Assembly (NCBI GenBank): GCA_020465985.1
Contig: JAANYP010002881.1
Location: forward strand, 576,632-640,631
DNA: 64,000 nucleotides
Direction: 5' to 3'
Source: Centrapalus pauciflorus
Lineage: Eukaryota; Streptophyta; Magnoliopsida; Asterales; Asteraceae
The notes beneath the pieces are model-generated. The model had not been told where the DNA came from. It saw only the letters and a list, made by a program, of their open reading frames with translations, and did no database searches. The first letter of the stretch is position 1. Every line of letters starts with the position of its first letter. This document shows positions 11,395 to 20,833 of the stretch, in pieces. Position numbers and translations under genes: made by a program.

Positions 11395-13260
11395 GCAGCC
11401 GCATCCCCTTCGTTTCCAAGCGAACTCGAACTCGAACTCGATCTCAAACTCACCGATTTTGGTTTTTCAGGGTGTAGTATTGGCACCACATAGCCCCTTG
11501 CAACTTGAAGCTCATAGTTGTGAGGAAAAACGAGATAAAAGGGTATTATTTGTGCTAAATTGGTTCTAGTTTCTGGCAGAACAACTTCGAATCAAGCGAA
11601 AAGCTATGCTTCTCGATTCTGTTTTGCCAAAACCACAGTTAATCTCCTTTCTTTCTTTGTTAGGTCAAGACATTAGAAGCATCTGCAATATGATGAGAAA
11701 CTTTACTCTGAATTATCATTCTGTTGAATTCATATTTTTACCTTCAAAGTTCTCTGATTGCTTTGCATCTCATTCTCTGATTTTTATTTGTGTTAATTTA
11801 GATTAATTCGATCTATAGGATCTCCATCAATCAGATTCAAGGATCAAATGTTAAAAAAAATCACTATTTTGATCTTTGAGCAGTTAATTATTGTTTGGAA
11901 CTAAACGGTTGAAGGTTTAGTCATCAGGATAATTGCAACTTATAAAATGGATCTTCTTTGAATCACCATACCTATTCTTAGATGATATCGTTTTCTATGA
12001 GAAGAACTAGTTGAAATTTACGGTTTTCGTGTACTTTTGTACAAATTTGGCTTATAAATTACTGATTTGAAATTTATATGTACGTTTTTCAACTAAAGAA
12101 TGTATGAAATTAACCTTCAGTAGGTTTTGGTTCTTTTATTAAGCACCGAATTTTCATAATCTGGTGTAAATCTTTATGATCAGATTATACGAGCATGGTG
12201 CAAAATGGATTTTTTTTTTCTTGTTGATTGTTGTTTGACTAGTCTATGTCAAATTGATAACTTGAAAAAGGCACATTTTATATGATACTTTTTTTTGATG
12301 AAGTAGAATAAAGCCATGACTGATTTTATATTTTTATATGGTATTTCGTAGCAAAGAGAGTGAGTGACATTTTGATTGTAAAGTTAAAATTATATTATTT
12401 TGTGAGTGTATATTTATATTAACCATGGTTTTTGCCTGCTTTCACATTATTTACATTTAGGTCACAATAAGATATTTTACAACAAAACGTTAAATGGTCT
12501 GATTGAGAATCGAGAGTAATATGTGGTAAGCTCCAAGGAATTTTAGAAACAAAATGGAGCAGAGGTTAGTATATTGTAAGCTCCAAGTGTTTTCAGTTGG
12601 ATATTTGGCAATGGACTTGCATATCTTGTGGACTTGTGAGGAATCAGCGGAGCCAATGGATCATTGCTTCATTCAATATAAAAAGAAAAGGTAAATATGT
12701 ATGGGTAAAATCTTGAGATGGCGGGGAATGAATCCAGTAAAAATGAATTGGATCTCGGTCATTTTGTATTCAGGTGATATGCTGTAACTTTCAGGGAGTT
12801 AAAAGGGTTGGATGAGAGTACAAGTTCAAGGAGCATTACAGGTTATGGTGCTTTTGGACATCTGATGGCAATTTGTGTAGCATTCGAGTTCCTTGCCGCG
12901 GCATCTTTAGGCTTTGTTCCACTTGTTGACCGGTGTTCCGTTTGTTGGTACATGGTAGAGTTAGGTCAATGGGTCTGTGCAGAGCAACTCATACTGAGCA
13001 GCTCCGTTTGGTGCAACATTCCAGCTTCTAGTTGTTCTTTTTAGGTTTGAGTTAGGTGGTCGGTAGTTTGGTTTTTGTCTTCTTTTGGTTCTAGGCTTGA
13101 CGAGGTCAAAAACCCCTTGCTGAAATGCTCAATCATATTTTTGATTTTGTGGTTTTCCCTTCATTATATTGTAACTCATGTTCTTTTTGTCAAATCATAG
13201 TCACATGGTGTTCTATTAAAATATTGTATTTTTTATTGTATTTAATAAAAGATGGTAGTT
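11395..13260 (+). ncRNA. probable noncoding or snoRNA-host transcript
   Basis: The unit starts downstream of the telo-box/TATA pair with a C-rich leader holding a short CGAACT repeat (about 11421-11439). It contains a box C/D snoRNA at 11685-11761. The far end (about 13040-13260) looks like a plant 3' UTR: T/G-rich with an AATAAA motif near 13244. The middle is AT-rich and intron-like. The phrase TAAGCTCCAAG occurs twice (about 12527 and 12578). The only frame of note, 78 codons from 12808, begins late and has no recognisable domain. Exon boundaries cannot be set from sequence alone. Confidence 0.4.
11685..11761 (+). ncRNA. box C/D snoRNA with a predicted 25S rRNA target
   Basis: All parts of a box C/D snoRNA are present in 77 bases: a terminal stem GCAA/TTGC (11685-11688 with 11758-11761), box C ATGATGA (11690-11696), a D' box CTGA (11708-11711), a C'-like TGTTGA (about 11722-11727) and box D CTGA (11754-11757). 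The bases before box D, CCTTCAAAGTTCT, are complementary to AGAACUUUGAAGG, a sequence I know from the conserved core of large-subunit rRNA. By the box D+5 rule the C of GAAC would be 2'-O-methylated, near yeast Cm1437. The rRNA match is from memory and should be aligned. Confidence 0.65.
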
Positions 13261-13305
13261 TAGTTTTTTGATTGAAATTTTGTTATAAAATTAAACGATG
13301 GCTAA

Positions 13306-13750
13306 TTACAAAAATAGCCACATCTCACACTCCTTTATTAAGTTTTAGCCATTTAATACACATTTTACCAAAATAGCCACACTTTACGTTACCATATTTA
13401 CGTGATAGCCACCGTTTACGTGATATGTACTTTTTATTCATATTTTAATGTATTACGTTACAAAAGATGTTTGGTAACGTAAATTGTTGTACTTTTCCTC
13501 TTTTACCATGAAAAGACATTTAACAACTTTTTATGTGGAAGGAGCAAAAGTGGTCACGTAAAGTACAACAATTTACGTTATTAAACCCCTTTTGTAACGT
13601 AATACATTCAAATATGAATAAAAAAATACATATCACGTAAATGCTAGCTATCACGTAAATGTGGTAACGTAAAGTGTGGCTATTTTGGTAAAATGTATAT
13701 TAAATGGCTAAAACTTAATAATGGGGTGTGAGATGTGACTATTCTTGTAA
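13306..13750. mobile_element. palindromic MITE
   Basis: The 445-bp unit folds back along nearly its whole length. The left end reads TTACAAAAATAGCCACATC and the right end GATGTGACTATTCTTGTAA. Paired internal motifs include GCCACACTTTACGTTACC with GGTAACGTAAAGTGTGGC. ACGTAA/TTACGT motifs recur many times. No target duplication is clear and nothing is encoded. Confidence 0.7.
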
Positions 13751-14358
13751 GTATCCCATTAAACAATTATAATATAACTACAAAAACAATTTAAAATCTT
13801 TATAAATTTAAAAAATAAAATTCTTAAATAAGTGTAATAGTTTTATAATTGTGTCTGTTTAATAAAATTAAATTTGTTATGAACTCATTTTCTTTGTTTT
13901 GATTGAATGATTAAAGAATATTATTTGTTAAAGTTTTGGTTATTATTAAACTACATAAATTTAATTTATTCTAATAAAATACCAATAAAGTAAATATTAA
14001 TTTATTCTAAAATTTCATGATATACATTCTTTGATAAATGATAATGCAAAGTCTAGTGACATTTTACTTTTACGTTTTAACAAAATGATAATCGTTTAAT
14101 TTCACTATAGGATTTGACATAAAGTAATTTTATCACGATTACAAAAGTTGATCTCCTGTCACATTAAGATTGGAGATGTGTGATTAGTAACCGAGGGATG
14201 TGCGTATAAGATTGCTTATTTTAATTTATTTACGTGATCTATGTATTTTTTTTAATTTGGTTTATCTGTTTAATTTGATTTCTAATTTTAGAATTTAATC
14301 ATCCAAAAGAAATTAAAATCAAGAATAGAACAATATTTTTCAATTAGTTGAGAGAGAT
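13751..14358. other. AT-rich intergenic DNA
   Basis: No gene, RNA or repeat end recognised. Confidence 0.4.
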
Positions 14359-14562
14359 GGGAGTACCGGAGCCGCGGTGTAGCGGCCTTGCCACATCGGC
14401 TCGGCCCCGGCGGCTACACCACCCCACCCCCGGCGGCCCCGCGATTTCCCCTCCCCGCCCGGCTTCCCCAGGCCGCTCCACCCCGCCTTCTTCCTTCTTC
14501 TTCCCCCTTCTTTTTTCCTTTTTTTTTTTTTTTTCGTGCCTATCCTTTTATTTTTTTTGCAG

Positions 14563-14617
<55 letters not shown>

Positions 14618-15126
14618 ACTTTTATAATTTTATTTTTTGTTTCTTATTATAGTTTCATAAATGTTTGTATTTTTTTTATTTTAGTTTCGTAATTGTTGTT
14701 CGTTCGTACAATTTCGTACTTTACGTTCGTAATCAGGAAACACACAATAACCTTCAATCAGATCTCGTGAAACATATTGCATTTGCCCAAATTCCAAATT
14801 TAGACGGCTAGTTTGTATTTTTTTAATGTTCATTCGTAATTTTAATTTTTATTTATTGTTATGTATTTTTTTTATTTTAATTCGGTAATTTTTAATTTTT
14901 AGTTTATGTAATAGTTTTTAAATATTTTATGAAATTAATTATTTTAATTCTAGTATTTGTTTTGTTAGTTAAAATTAATTAAAATGTTAAAAAAAATTAA
15001 GAAAGATGGAAATGTTAAGAAAGGTGGGTATTTCCTAGTTAGAAAGGTGGGGAAAGGTGGAGAGAGAAAAGCTGATGTGGCGCTGACGTGTACAGAAAGA
15101 TGGATTTCGGGAAAATAACCACTCCC
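14359..15126. mobile_element. possible TIR element with a GC-rich end and a (TA)n core
   Basis: GGGAGT at 14359 and ACTCCC ending at 15126 face each other. Inside them GCCACATCGGC (about 14389) and GCTGATGTGGC (about 15071) are also inverted. The left 150 bases are strikingly GC-rich (GGCCCCGGCGG), unlike the surroundings. A (TA)n tract lies at 14567-14612. The inverted similarity is short and no target duplication was found, so this is tentative. Confidence 0.35.
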
Positions 15127-15903
15127 TTTACTCTGATCAATTAAAGTAAACTTAAAAGCCATACAATGGGTTCATAAAAGAAAACTAATTTTATAAATAC
15201 TAATATATCACAAAAGTCTAGATAATTTTTAAAATAATTATATTCAAAGTTGTTATAGTGACTTCTAAATTGTTTTTAATGTTTGATTTATGTTAATATT
15301 TATTAAGTGTTACAATTTTTATGTAATTTAAAGCTAGTAAAAAAGAAATGATTGAAAAATAAATTAGCTAATTTTTTTTTTTTTTTTTCGAAATTGAGGA
15401 AAGAAAAACCATTTTGAAAAAATTGAGATAAATAAAATATAAAATACAATGTATTAATAAATTTTTTTCCAAACTACTATGGTTTGGCAGAAGTAGAAGA
15501 GTCATGTAAAACTAATATTTTTCCAAGTCTTTTGGTCGTAAGTTTTTATTTTCTTAAAAAGCGTATCATGCCTTAAAAGAATTTTCAGATTGCTACGTGT
15601 GTTGTTAAATTGAATTATATAGCAACGCATGTTTTAATCCAATCCAGAAAAATAAATTGTAGAAAGTACGTGATTGGGTTGTTGAAAACATATGATTTGT
15701 CGTTCCGAGCCAAAAAACATCAAACATTAAAGAATCAAAAGAACAATTGTTCAAAATCGACTCTTATTTGACTTATGATGAATTGAGATACACAAAAAAT
15801 AAAATTAAAAATAGATAAAGAATTATGAATGAAGAGAAAATTACATAAAATTATATTTAATTTGAAACAAATTTTATTTCAATAAGTGTAATATTCCAAT
15901 CAA
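15127..15903. other. intergenic DNA
   Basis: AT-rich with long homopolymer runs (T run near 15370). No feature recognised. The last 60 bases are probably the 3' UTR of the minus-strand peptide gene. Confidence 0.4.
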
Positions 15904-16634
15904 TCAGTAAATGTTATTGTTGGATGTAGTCGGACCACACGGATGGCAAATACATATACCATCATCGCAATAAGCATCCTTACTATTACACCAATAATTC
16001 TTGCACATATCATCGCTACCTTGGCATTGTGATGACAAGGATCTTCCTTTGATCATCATACTGCCTAAATGCCGTGGTGGCGTCCTGGGATGACAATCAC
16101 AAGTCCCTTTCTTACTGTCACAAACTGCATCTTCTGATTCACAAGTTTTCTTACAATAATCTGGATCTGGATCTGGATCTGGATCTGGAGGGCTTTTTGA
16201 TGGTGCTTGCAGTGAATATGACCATACTGCAAATTAAATCACATAACATATATATATATATATAAATAATCTCAATCTAGCTAGTTTAATTAATACCATA
16301 TATATATAAGTAAAAAAGAAAAGATGGTACGTTGTCAAAACTATATATAAACCATTTATATATGGGTGTTAATTTGTTTTTACAATTTGCATGAGATCGA
16401 CTGTACGTTGATCGATCTGTTTATTAAGTTTTCAAAACGTAATTAAATAAGTAATGATATGTTCATTGCTGTTCAAAAAGCTTCAAAATGCTGGAAAGTA
16501 ACACGTAAATGAATGAATTGAAGTATAGAAGGATGTGATCGATTATATATGAGAGGGAGAAAGACAGATGCATGCATGCCTGGGACAATTAAGATGATTG
16601 CTAACAACACAATCTTGAAATGAAGGTACTCCAT
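15904..16634 (-). CDS. secreted cysteine-rich peptide with Pro-Asp linker, two exons
   Basis: Exon 1 is 16634-16580 and exon 2 is 16226-15904, joined in phase to give 125 aa. Residues 1-26 form a clear signal peptide (MEYLHFKIVLLAIILIVPV, then WSYSLQA), and it is complete only after splicing. Next come five Pro-Asp units (about 32-41) encoded by an in-frame hexanucleotide repeat. The mature part has 12 cysteines in two similar modules: C-x3-C-x6-C-x6-C-x-C-HP and C-x4-C-x6-C-x4-C-x-C-HP, each ending in CxCHP. This looks like an internal duplication in a defensin-like or other cysteine-rich secreted family, but I cannot name the family. The intron starts with GC (CAG|GCATGC), and no GT donor in reach gives the right phase. 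A TATA box lies 55 bases upstream. The function could be defence or signalling; neither is shown. Confidence 0.7.
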
Positions 16635-16688
16635 AAGAAAAGAAACGTTTTTTCCTTTGATGCAAAGTAATTAACTTGATGTTTCTTT

Positions 16689-16698
16689 ATATTTATAA
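16689..16698 (-). promoter_or_regulatory. TATA box of the cysteine-rich peptide gene
   Basis: On the minus strand TATAAATATA lies about 55 bases upstream of the ATG at 16634, the distance expected for a short-leader gene. Confidence 0.55.
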
Positions 16699-16734
16699 GA
16701 AATTAACATGAATAGTTTTATCAATTAATTTAAC

Positions 16735-17100
16735 GATGGAAATGAAACGCTTTCCTTTTATGAAAAATATTAATGTACTTTTTAGTAGCAATTAATTGGT
16801 GGGTTATACGTTCAAATATTTGGCAAGGGTAGAATTGATACGGAACATTCAATGAATATATTCAACTCCATAAATTTCTCATATAATTTTTTTTTTAAAA
16901 AAAAAAATTCATATATTGATAAATAAATATCTATTGTTTTTTATATAAGAACAATGATATTGTTGTTTTATAGAATTATTTTGGATGCATTAACTACAAT
17001 AAGGTTTTATCTCTTATATATACAAATTGTAAGCTTAATATATTTTAAGAAGTGAAAAATATTGTAATTCATTTTTTTACATACTGATTCATCATTTATT
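16735..17100. other. AT-rich intergenic DNA
   Basis: No feature recognised beyond an A/T homopolymer tract near 16885-16905. Confidence 0.4.
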
Positions 17101-17104
17101 AAAT

Positions 17105-17190
17105 ATATAAATAATGAATCATAAGTGAATCAATATACAAAACAAGTGAATCAATGTATAAAACTAATGAATCACTATACAAAATTAGTG
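17105..17190. repeat. short tandem repeat, unit about 25 bp
   Basis: A unit like AAGTGAATCAATATACAAAA recurs four times with substitutions, each containing TGAATCA and TACAAAA or TATAAAA. A similar TGAATCA motif returns at 18310-18355 beyond the CACTA element. Confidence 0.5.
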
Positions 17191-17257
17191 AAACTTAGAG
17201 CTTCTTACACTTCTCAAAATATATTTAATTTCTCACAATAACACACATATGAACACG

Positions 17258-17345
17258 AATTAGGTTCAAGTGAGTACCACTTATATTTTTTAAAATATGA
17301 TACATTTTGGTGTGTTGCATAATGAGTGGTACTCTTTTGAACTAT
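17258..17345. mobile_element. deleted member of the TA-flanked GGTTCAAG TIR family
   Basis: The ends read AGGTTCAAGTGAGTACCAC and GTGGTACTCTTTTGAAC, matching the termini of the 0.4-kb elements at 23504-23889 and 39345-39729. Only about 90 bp remain, so this is an internally deleted or eroded copy. Confidence 0.5.
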
Positions 17346-17351
17346 ATATAC

Positions 17352-17647
17352 ATGGCCGGTTTTTGAGGTGGGCAATAGGGGCGACCGCACAGGGCCTCCG
17401 ATTTGTTAATTAAGGATTCATCGATACTTTATTCTTTATTGTGCAATATGAAAACATTTAACTCATTTTATTTTTTAGGAGATGTCAAGTAAATTAAATG
17501 AACACGTTTTGCTATATTTATATTACTTTTTGGATATTTAATTTTATTTATATTAGTAATATTTTTTTATATGTTTAAAAAATTCGTATTTAGGGACTTA
17601 TTTTAAATTTATAGCACATGACCTCTAAAATTTACAGAACGGTCCTG
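17352..17647. mobile_element. degraded hAT-like element
   Basis: The left end (GGCCGGTTTTTGAGG) and right end (ACAGAACGGTCCTG) resemble in inverted orientation the CAGGGCCGG..CGGCCCTG ends of the hAT-type elements at 49172-49464 and 55135-55804. No clean duplication is left. It abuts the CACTA element. Confidence 0.35.
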
Positions 17648-17652
17648 TATAT

Positions 17653-18160
17653 CACTACTATAAAAATGAGTATCAGCGACGGATCTTGTGACGAAATTTG
17701 CGACGGAACTTTAGCGACGGATTAGTGACGGATCTGCAACAGATTAGCGACGGATCATAAATGACATATCAGCGACAGATTACCGACAGATTTCAGCGAC
17801 AGATTTGTGACAGCAACTTAGCGACATATCAGCGACAGATTACCGACAGATTTCAGCGACAGATTACCGACATATCGCTGATTGGTCCGTCGCTGATTGA
17901 TCCGTGGCTAATCCGTCACTGATTGGTCCGTCGCAAATCCGTCGCTGATTGATCCGTTGTTGATCCGTCGGTGTCTTGCCGTCACTGTTCTGTCATTGAT
18001 CCGTCGTTAATTGTATTCCGTCGTTAATCCGTCGCTAAATTAAAATTAGCGACTAGGTTTTTTCCGACAGATCAATCCGTCGCAAATCCGTCGCAGAAAC
18101 ACATCAGCGACGGATTTGCGACGGAAAAATCCGTCGCTGATACTCCAGTTTTTAGTAGTG
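17653..18160. mobile_element. non-autonomous CACTA element
   Basis: The element starts CACTACTATAAAAA and ends TTTTTAGTAGTG, with GAGTATCAGCGACGGAT inside the left end and its complement inside the right. A 3-bp duplication TAT flanks it (17650-17652 and 18161-18163), as CACTA transposases make. Multiple GCGACGGAT/ATCCGTCGC units lie in both subterminal regions, the expected binding-site arrays. There is no transposase frame in 508 bp. Confidence 0.85.
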
Positions 18161-18168
18161 TATACATA

Positions 18169-18169
<1 letters not shown>

Positions 18170-18255
<86 letters not shown>

Positions 18256-18268
18256 GTGTGTGTGTGTG
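18170..18268. repeat. compound microsatellite (TG)n(TA)n(TG)n
   Basis: (TG)n runs from 18170 to about 18194, (TA)n from about 18203 to 18251, and (TG)n from about 18253 to 18268. Such alternating purine-pyrimidine DNA translates into repetitive Tyr-Ile or Thr-His frames that are not genes. Confidence 0.9.
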
Positions 18269-18468
18269 ATCATATGATAAATCAAATATTTGTGAAAATT
18301 GTGAGAAATGTTGAATCAAATAATAAATATGTTGAATCACTTTGTTATTTTATGATTCAACAAAAAGTGTTGTATCAAAGGAGAACCCATCAAAAAATGT
18401 TATAAAAAATGGTGAGACCCAAAAATTCCTGGTTAGAATTGAATTTTTTATCTTTTACAAATATTTAA

Positions 18469-18473
<5 letters not shown>

Positions 18474-18545
<72 letters not shown>
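18474..18545. repeat. (TA)n tract at the left edge of the MULE
   Basis: A pure TA repeat directly abuts the left terminal inverted repeat of the Mutator-like element. A matching tract abuts its right end, so target duplications are masked inside TA sequence. Confidence 0.9.
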
Positions 18546-18547
<2 letters not shown>

Positions 18548-18951
18548 GGAAAGTGAGTGTGTGGCTGTCATGTACCCAAGTTTGGGTATAGAATTGCCCA
18601 AAACGACGTCGTTTTCTTAAAATAAAAAAAAACGGTGCTTCTCTTCTTCAACGACCATCGAACTTCCACTTCCTCTCCCTCCCTCTTCTCTTCTTCGATC
18701 GAAACTTTTCCTCCCTGCTTCTTTTTCTTCCAGCATCCATCCCCTTCCACTCTCCTCTCCTCCATGCTTCTCTTCTTCGAACCAGGTGCAATCCTTCGAC
18801 CGAAAACGAACCAGAGAGAAAAGGCATAGAAGAACAGAAGGTATAATCCTGCTTCTCTTCTTCGAACAAAAGCTAGGCACAATAGCAGAAGGTATAATCT
18901 TTTCTATTTGTGGTGATTAAAATCGAACGAAATCGAACCAGGTGCAATATT
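18546..18951 (+). repeat. left terminal inverted repeat of the MULE
   Basis: The 406 bp pair with 23036-23441. The pyrimidine-rich part contains repeated CTTCTCTTCTTCGA motifs and AAAACGACGTCGTTTT, a short palindrome. Several frames cross it on both strands but are by-products of purine/pyrimidine asymmetry. Confidence 0.85.
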
Positions 18952-20101
18952 TGATTTAGCGTTTTTTGCTTTTCCTCATTTTCCTCTTTGAAAGGATTTT
19001 TTGCTTTCAATGATTTAGGGTTTTTTTTGCTTTCAATGATTATTATTAAAATTCAATAGGGATTTGAGTAATGGTTTTGATTTTGTTTTTGTTTTTTTGC
19101 TTTCAATGATTATTGTGGCATGGGTTTGAAGGATAAAATGTTTTTACCACCTCACTTAATGTAGTGGTGCCTTATGAATTGCCATCTTTCTGGAATACTC
19201 ATAGTAACTCTGGCCGATTTATGTAGTTTTTGTTTAGTTTAAATGTTGTTAGGTGTACAAAGTAGGTTTCAAATTGCTTACATTTATTGGCTTTGGAATT
19301 TCTGATTAATATACATTGTAGTAATTCATACATATTTCACCACCTATTATATGCATCGGACACTACCACCAACTTCTAAAGTAGTATAATACATCTTCAA
19401 GATTATTTTCTGTGGCAAAATTTACCAATGTGGAAGTCTCACGAAGACATTAATTTTTGTCGTGCTATATTTGGAGCACTCTCCTCCACTCTATCATGCT
19501 TATTTTGCAATGACGGTGTATCTTTGGACCAATATATTTAGTGAATATCAATTTCTGAGAGCCTTATGGAAGTACTTACAAGCAAAAGAATCTTACCATT
19601 TTATTGAACTCTCTGCAACCTCTATTGTCTCCATTATATCTTTTTAGGTTCATGGCTTGGAAATCTGGAATACCCATTTTCTTGTGGCTAGCATGTTGGT
19701 TTTTGTTTGTTTTTACCTTGAAAGCATTGAGGATGGTCATTTTATTGCTGGAACTTTTGATTACACTGAAGAAGTGGAAATCCCCTTCATGGAAAGACAA
19801 TTTGAGAATTTGGATGCAGATACAGAGAAATTGGATATTCCAAATTTTGTTGGTGACTTGAAAGCTCTAATGGTTGATGACAGTGAAAATAGTCATTGAA
19901 GGTCAAGATTTATGAATTCCAATTTGATGATTGTTGTTTGACTGTATGTGCAATTTTTTTGTTTATTCATCATAAATATGAAGATAGGAATGTCAGGCAT
20001 ATATCTCTTGTGCTGTTGTGCAACCATAAAATAACACTGACCACTTGAGGATCTGTTACAATACATCTCTTCAACTGCTCTAGTACATATTTATGAATGT
20101 A

Positions 20102-20165
20102 GATCCATAGCTCAAATGGTTAGAGCGCCCATATGGGAAGATGGTGGTTCGATTCCACCTGGGTC
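20102..20165 (+). pseudogene. tRNA-like sequence (truncated tRNA or SINE head)
   Basis: An acceptor-like stem AGATCCA/TGGGTCT, a D-arm TAGCTCAAATGGTTAGAGC (A box) and a T-arm GGTGGTTCGATTCCACC (B box) are all present and can pair. Only about 16 bases separate D and T arms, against about 22 in a normal tRNA, and they offer just a three-pair CCC/GGG hairpin, so the anticodon arm is defective. It is not a working tRNA, but the polymerase III promoter boxes are intact. Confidence 0.6.
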
Positions 20166-20274
20166 TTCTTCGATATATTATTTTCCTATGCTTACGACTA
20201 TTTTGTAACTATACTTGTAATATATAATTATTGTCCTTTGTTTGTGGTTATCGTATTTGAATTATTCCAACAGA

Positions 20275-20465
20275 TGAGTATGCCTAAGAAAAGAACAGCA
20301 GCCCCTTGTGAAACATTAGAATGAATAACAGCTTCAGAAAAGAACAACAGCCCCTTAAGATAATTGTCATATCTTTGTAGCAGCAAGAACAGCTCAAGAA
20401 AAGAACAGCAGCCCCATTAGAATCAAGAACAACTTAAGAAAAGAACAGCAACCCCATTAGAATCA
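20275..20465 (+). repeat. minisatellite, GAACAGCAGCCCC-type unit
   Basis: The core AAGAACAGCAGCCCC recurs four to five times with variants (AACAACAGCCCC, AACAGCAACCCC), often followed by ATTAGAAT. Unit spacing is irregular. It lies inside the MULE, between the tRNA-like sequence and the transposase 3' end. Confidence 0.65.
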
Positions 20466-20833
20466 AATGCTGCTACACTCACTTTGTAATAGAACAATAC
20501 ACAATTAAGCAGAAGACACAACCATACACGATTCCATTGAAACACTTCAAATCCTTACACAAACACTTGAAATCCTTACAAACACACAACCATACATAAT
20601 TCCATTGAAACCTCAGCAGACAATCTGGAAACTACCATAAATACCTGCTACACTCACCCCTCTTTTGCCTTTTTACTCACTGCAACAATCACCATAAACA
20701 TCACCTAAAGCATCATTCTCTTTCTTGAGAAGAATCATCGGCCTACAAATACAAGTTATTATATTAAACTACGAAGCTTATGAAACATTAGAAAGAAATA
20801 GATATGACGGTTACCTTCTTTTTTAGGCAAACG

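Larger units (their letters stand above)
18952..20833. other. non-transposase interior of the MULE
   Basis: Three copies of TTTTTTGCTTTCAATGATT lie at about 18996-19112. A plus-strand frame ending at 19899 (TAFDYTEEVE-like acidic protein, with FIAGTFDYTEEVEIPF and ending MVDDSENSH) follows a possible acceptor at about 19647. I do not recognise it; it could be a captured gene piece or chance. A tRNA-like sequence lies at 20102-20165 and a minisatellite at 20275-20465. Confidence 0.4.

Noticed and set aside
12290..12360. Second box C/D snoRNA (TGATGA with CTGA at about 12319)
   Set aside because: No terminal stem and no second CTGA at the right distance.
12808..13044. 78-codon frame with hydrophobic middle
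   Set aside because: It lies in the 3' part of a transcript-like unit, has no domain and codon use resembles UTR sequence.
18046..18620. Frames of Tyr-Ile or Thr-His repeats on both strands
   Set aside because: They are translations of (TA)n and (TG)n microsatellites. The same holds for similar frames at 23.4-24.0, 28.97-29.17, 38.7-39.9 and 62.5 kb.
18568..18882. Overlapping charged frames of 60-100 codons in the MULE TIRs
   Set aside because: They occur on both strands of a purine/pyrimidine-asymmetric inverted repeat, mirrored at 23097-23504.
20102..20165. Functional tRNA gene
   Set aside because: The anticodon arm is about six bases too short for a tRNA, though the A and B boxes are intact.
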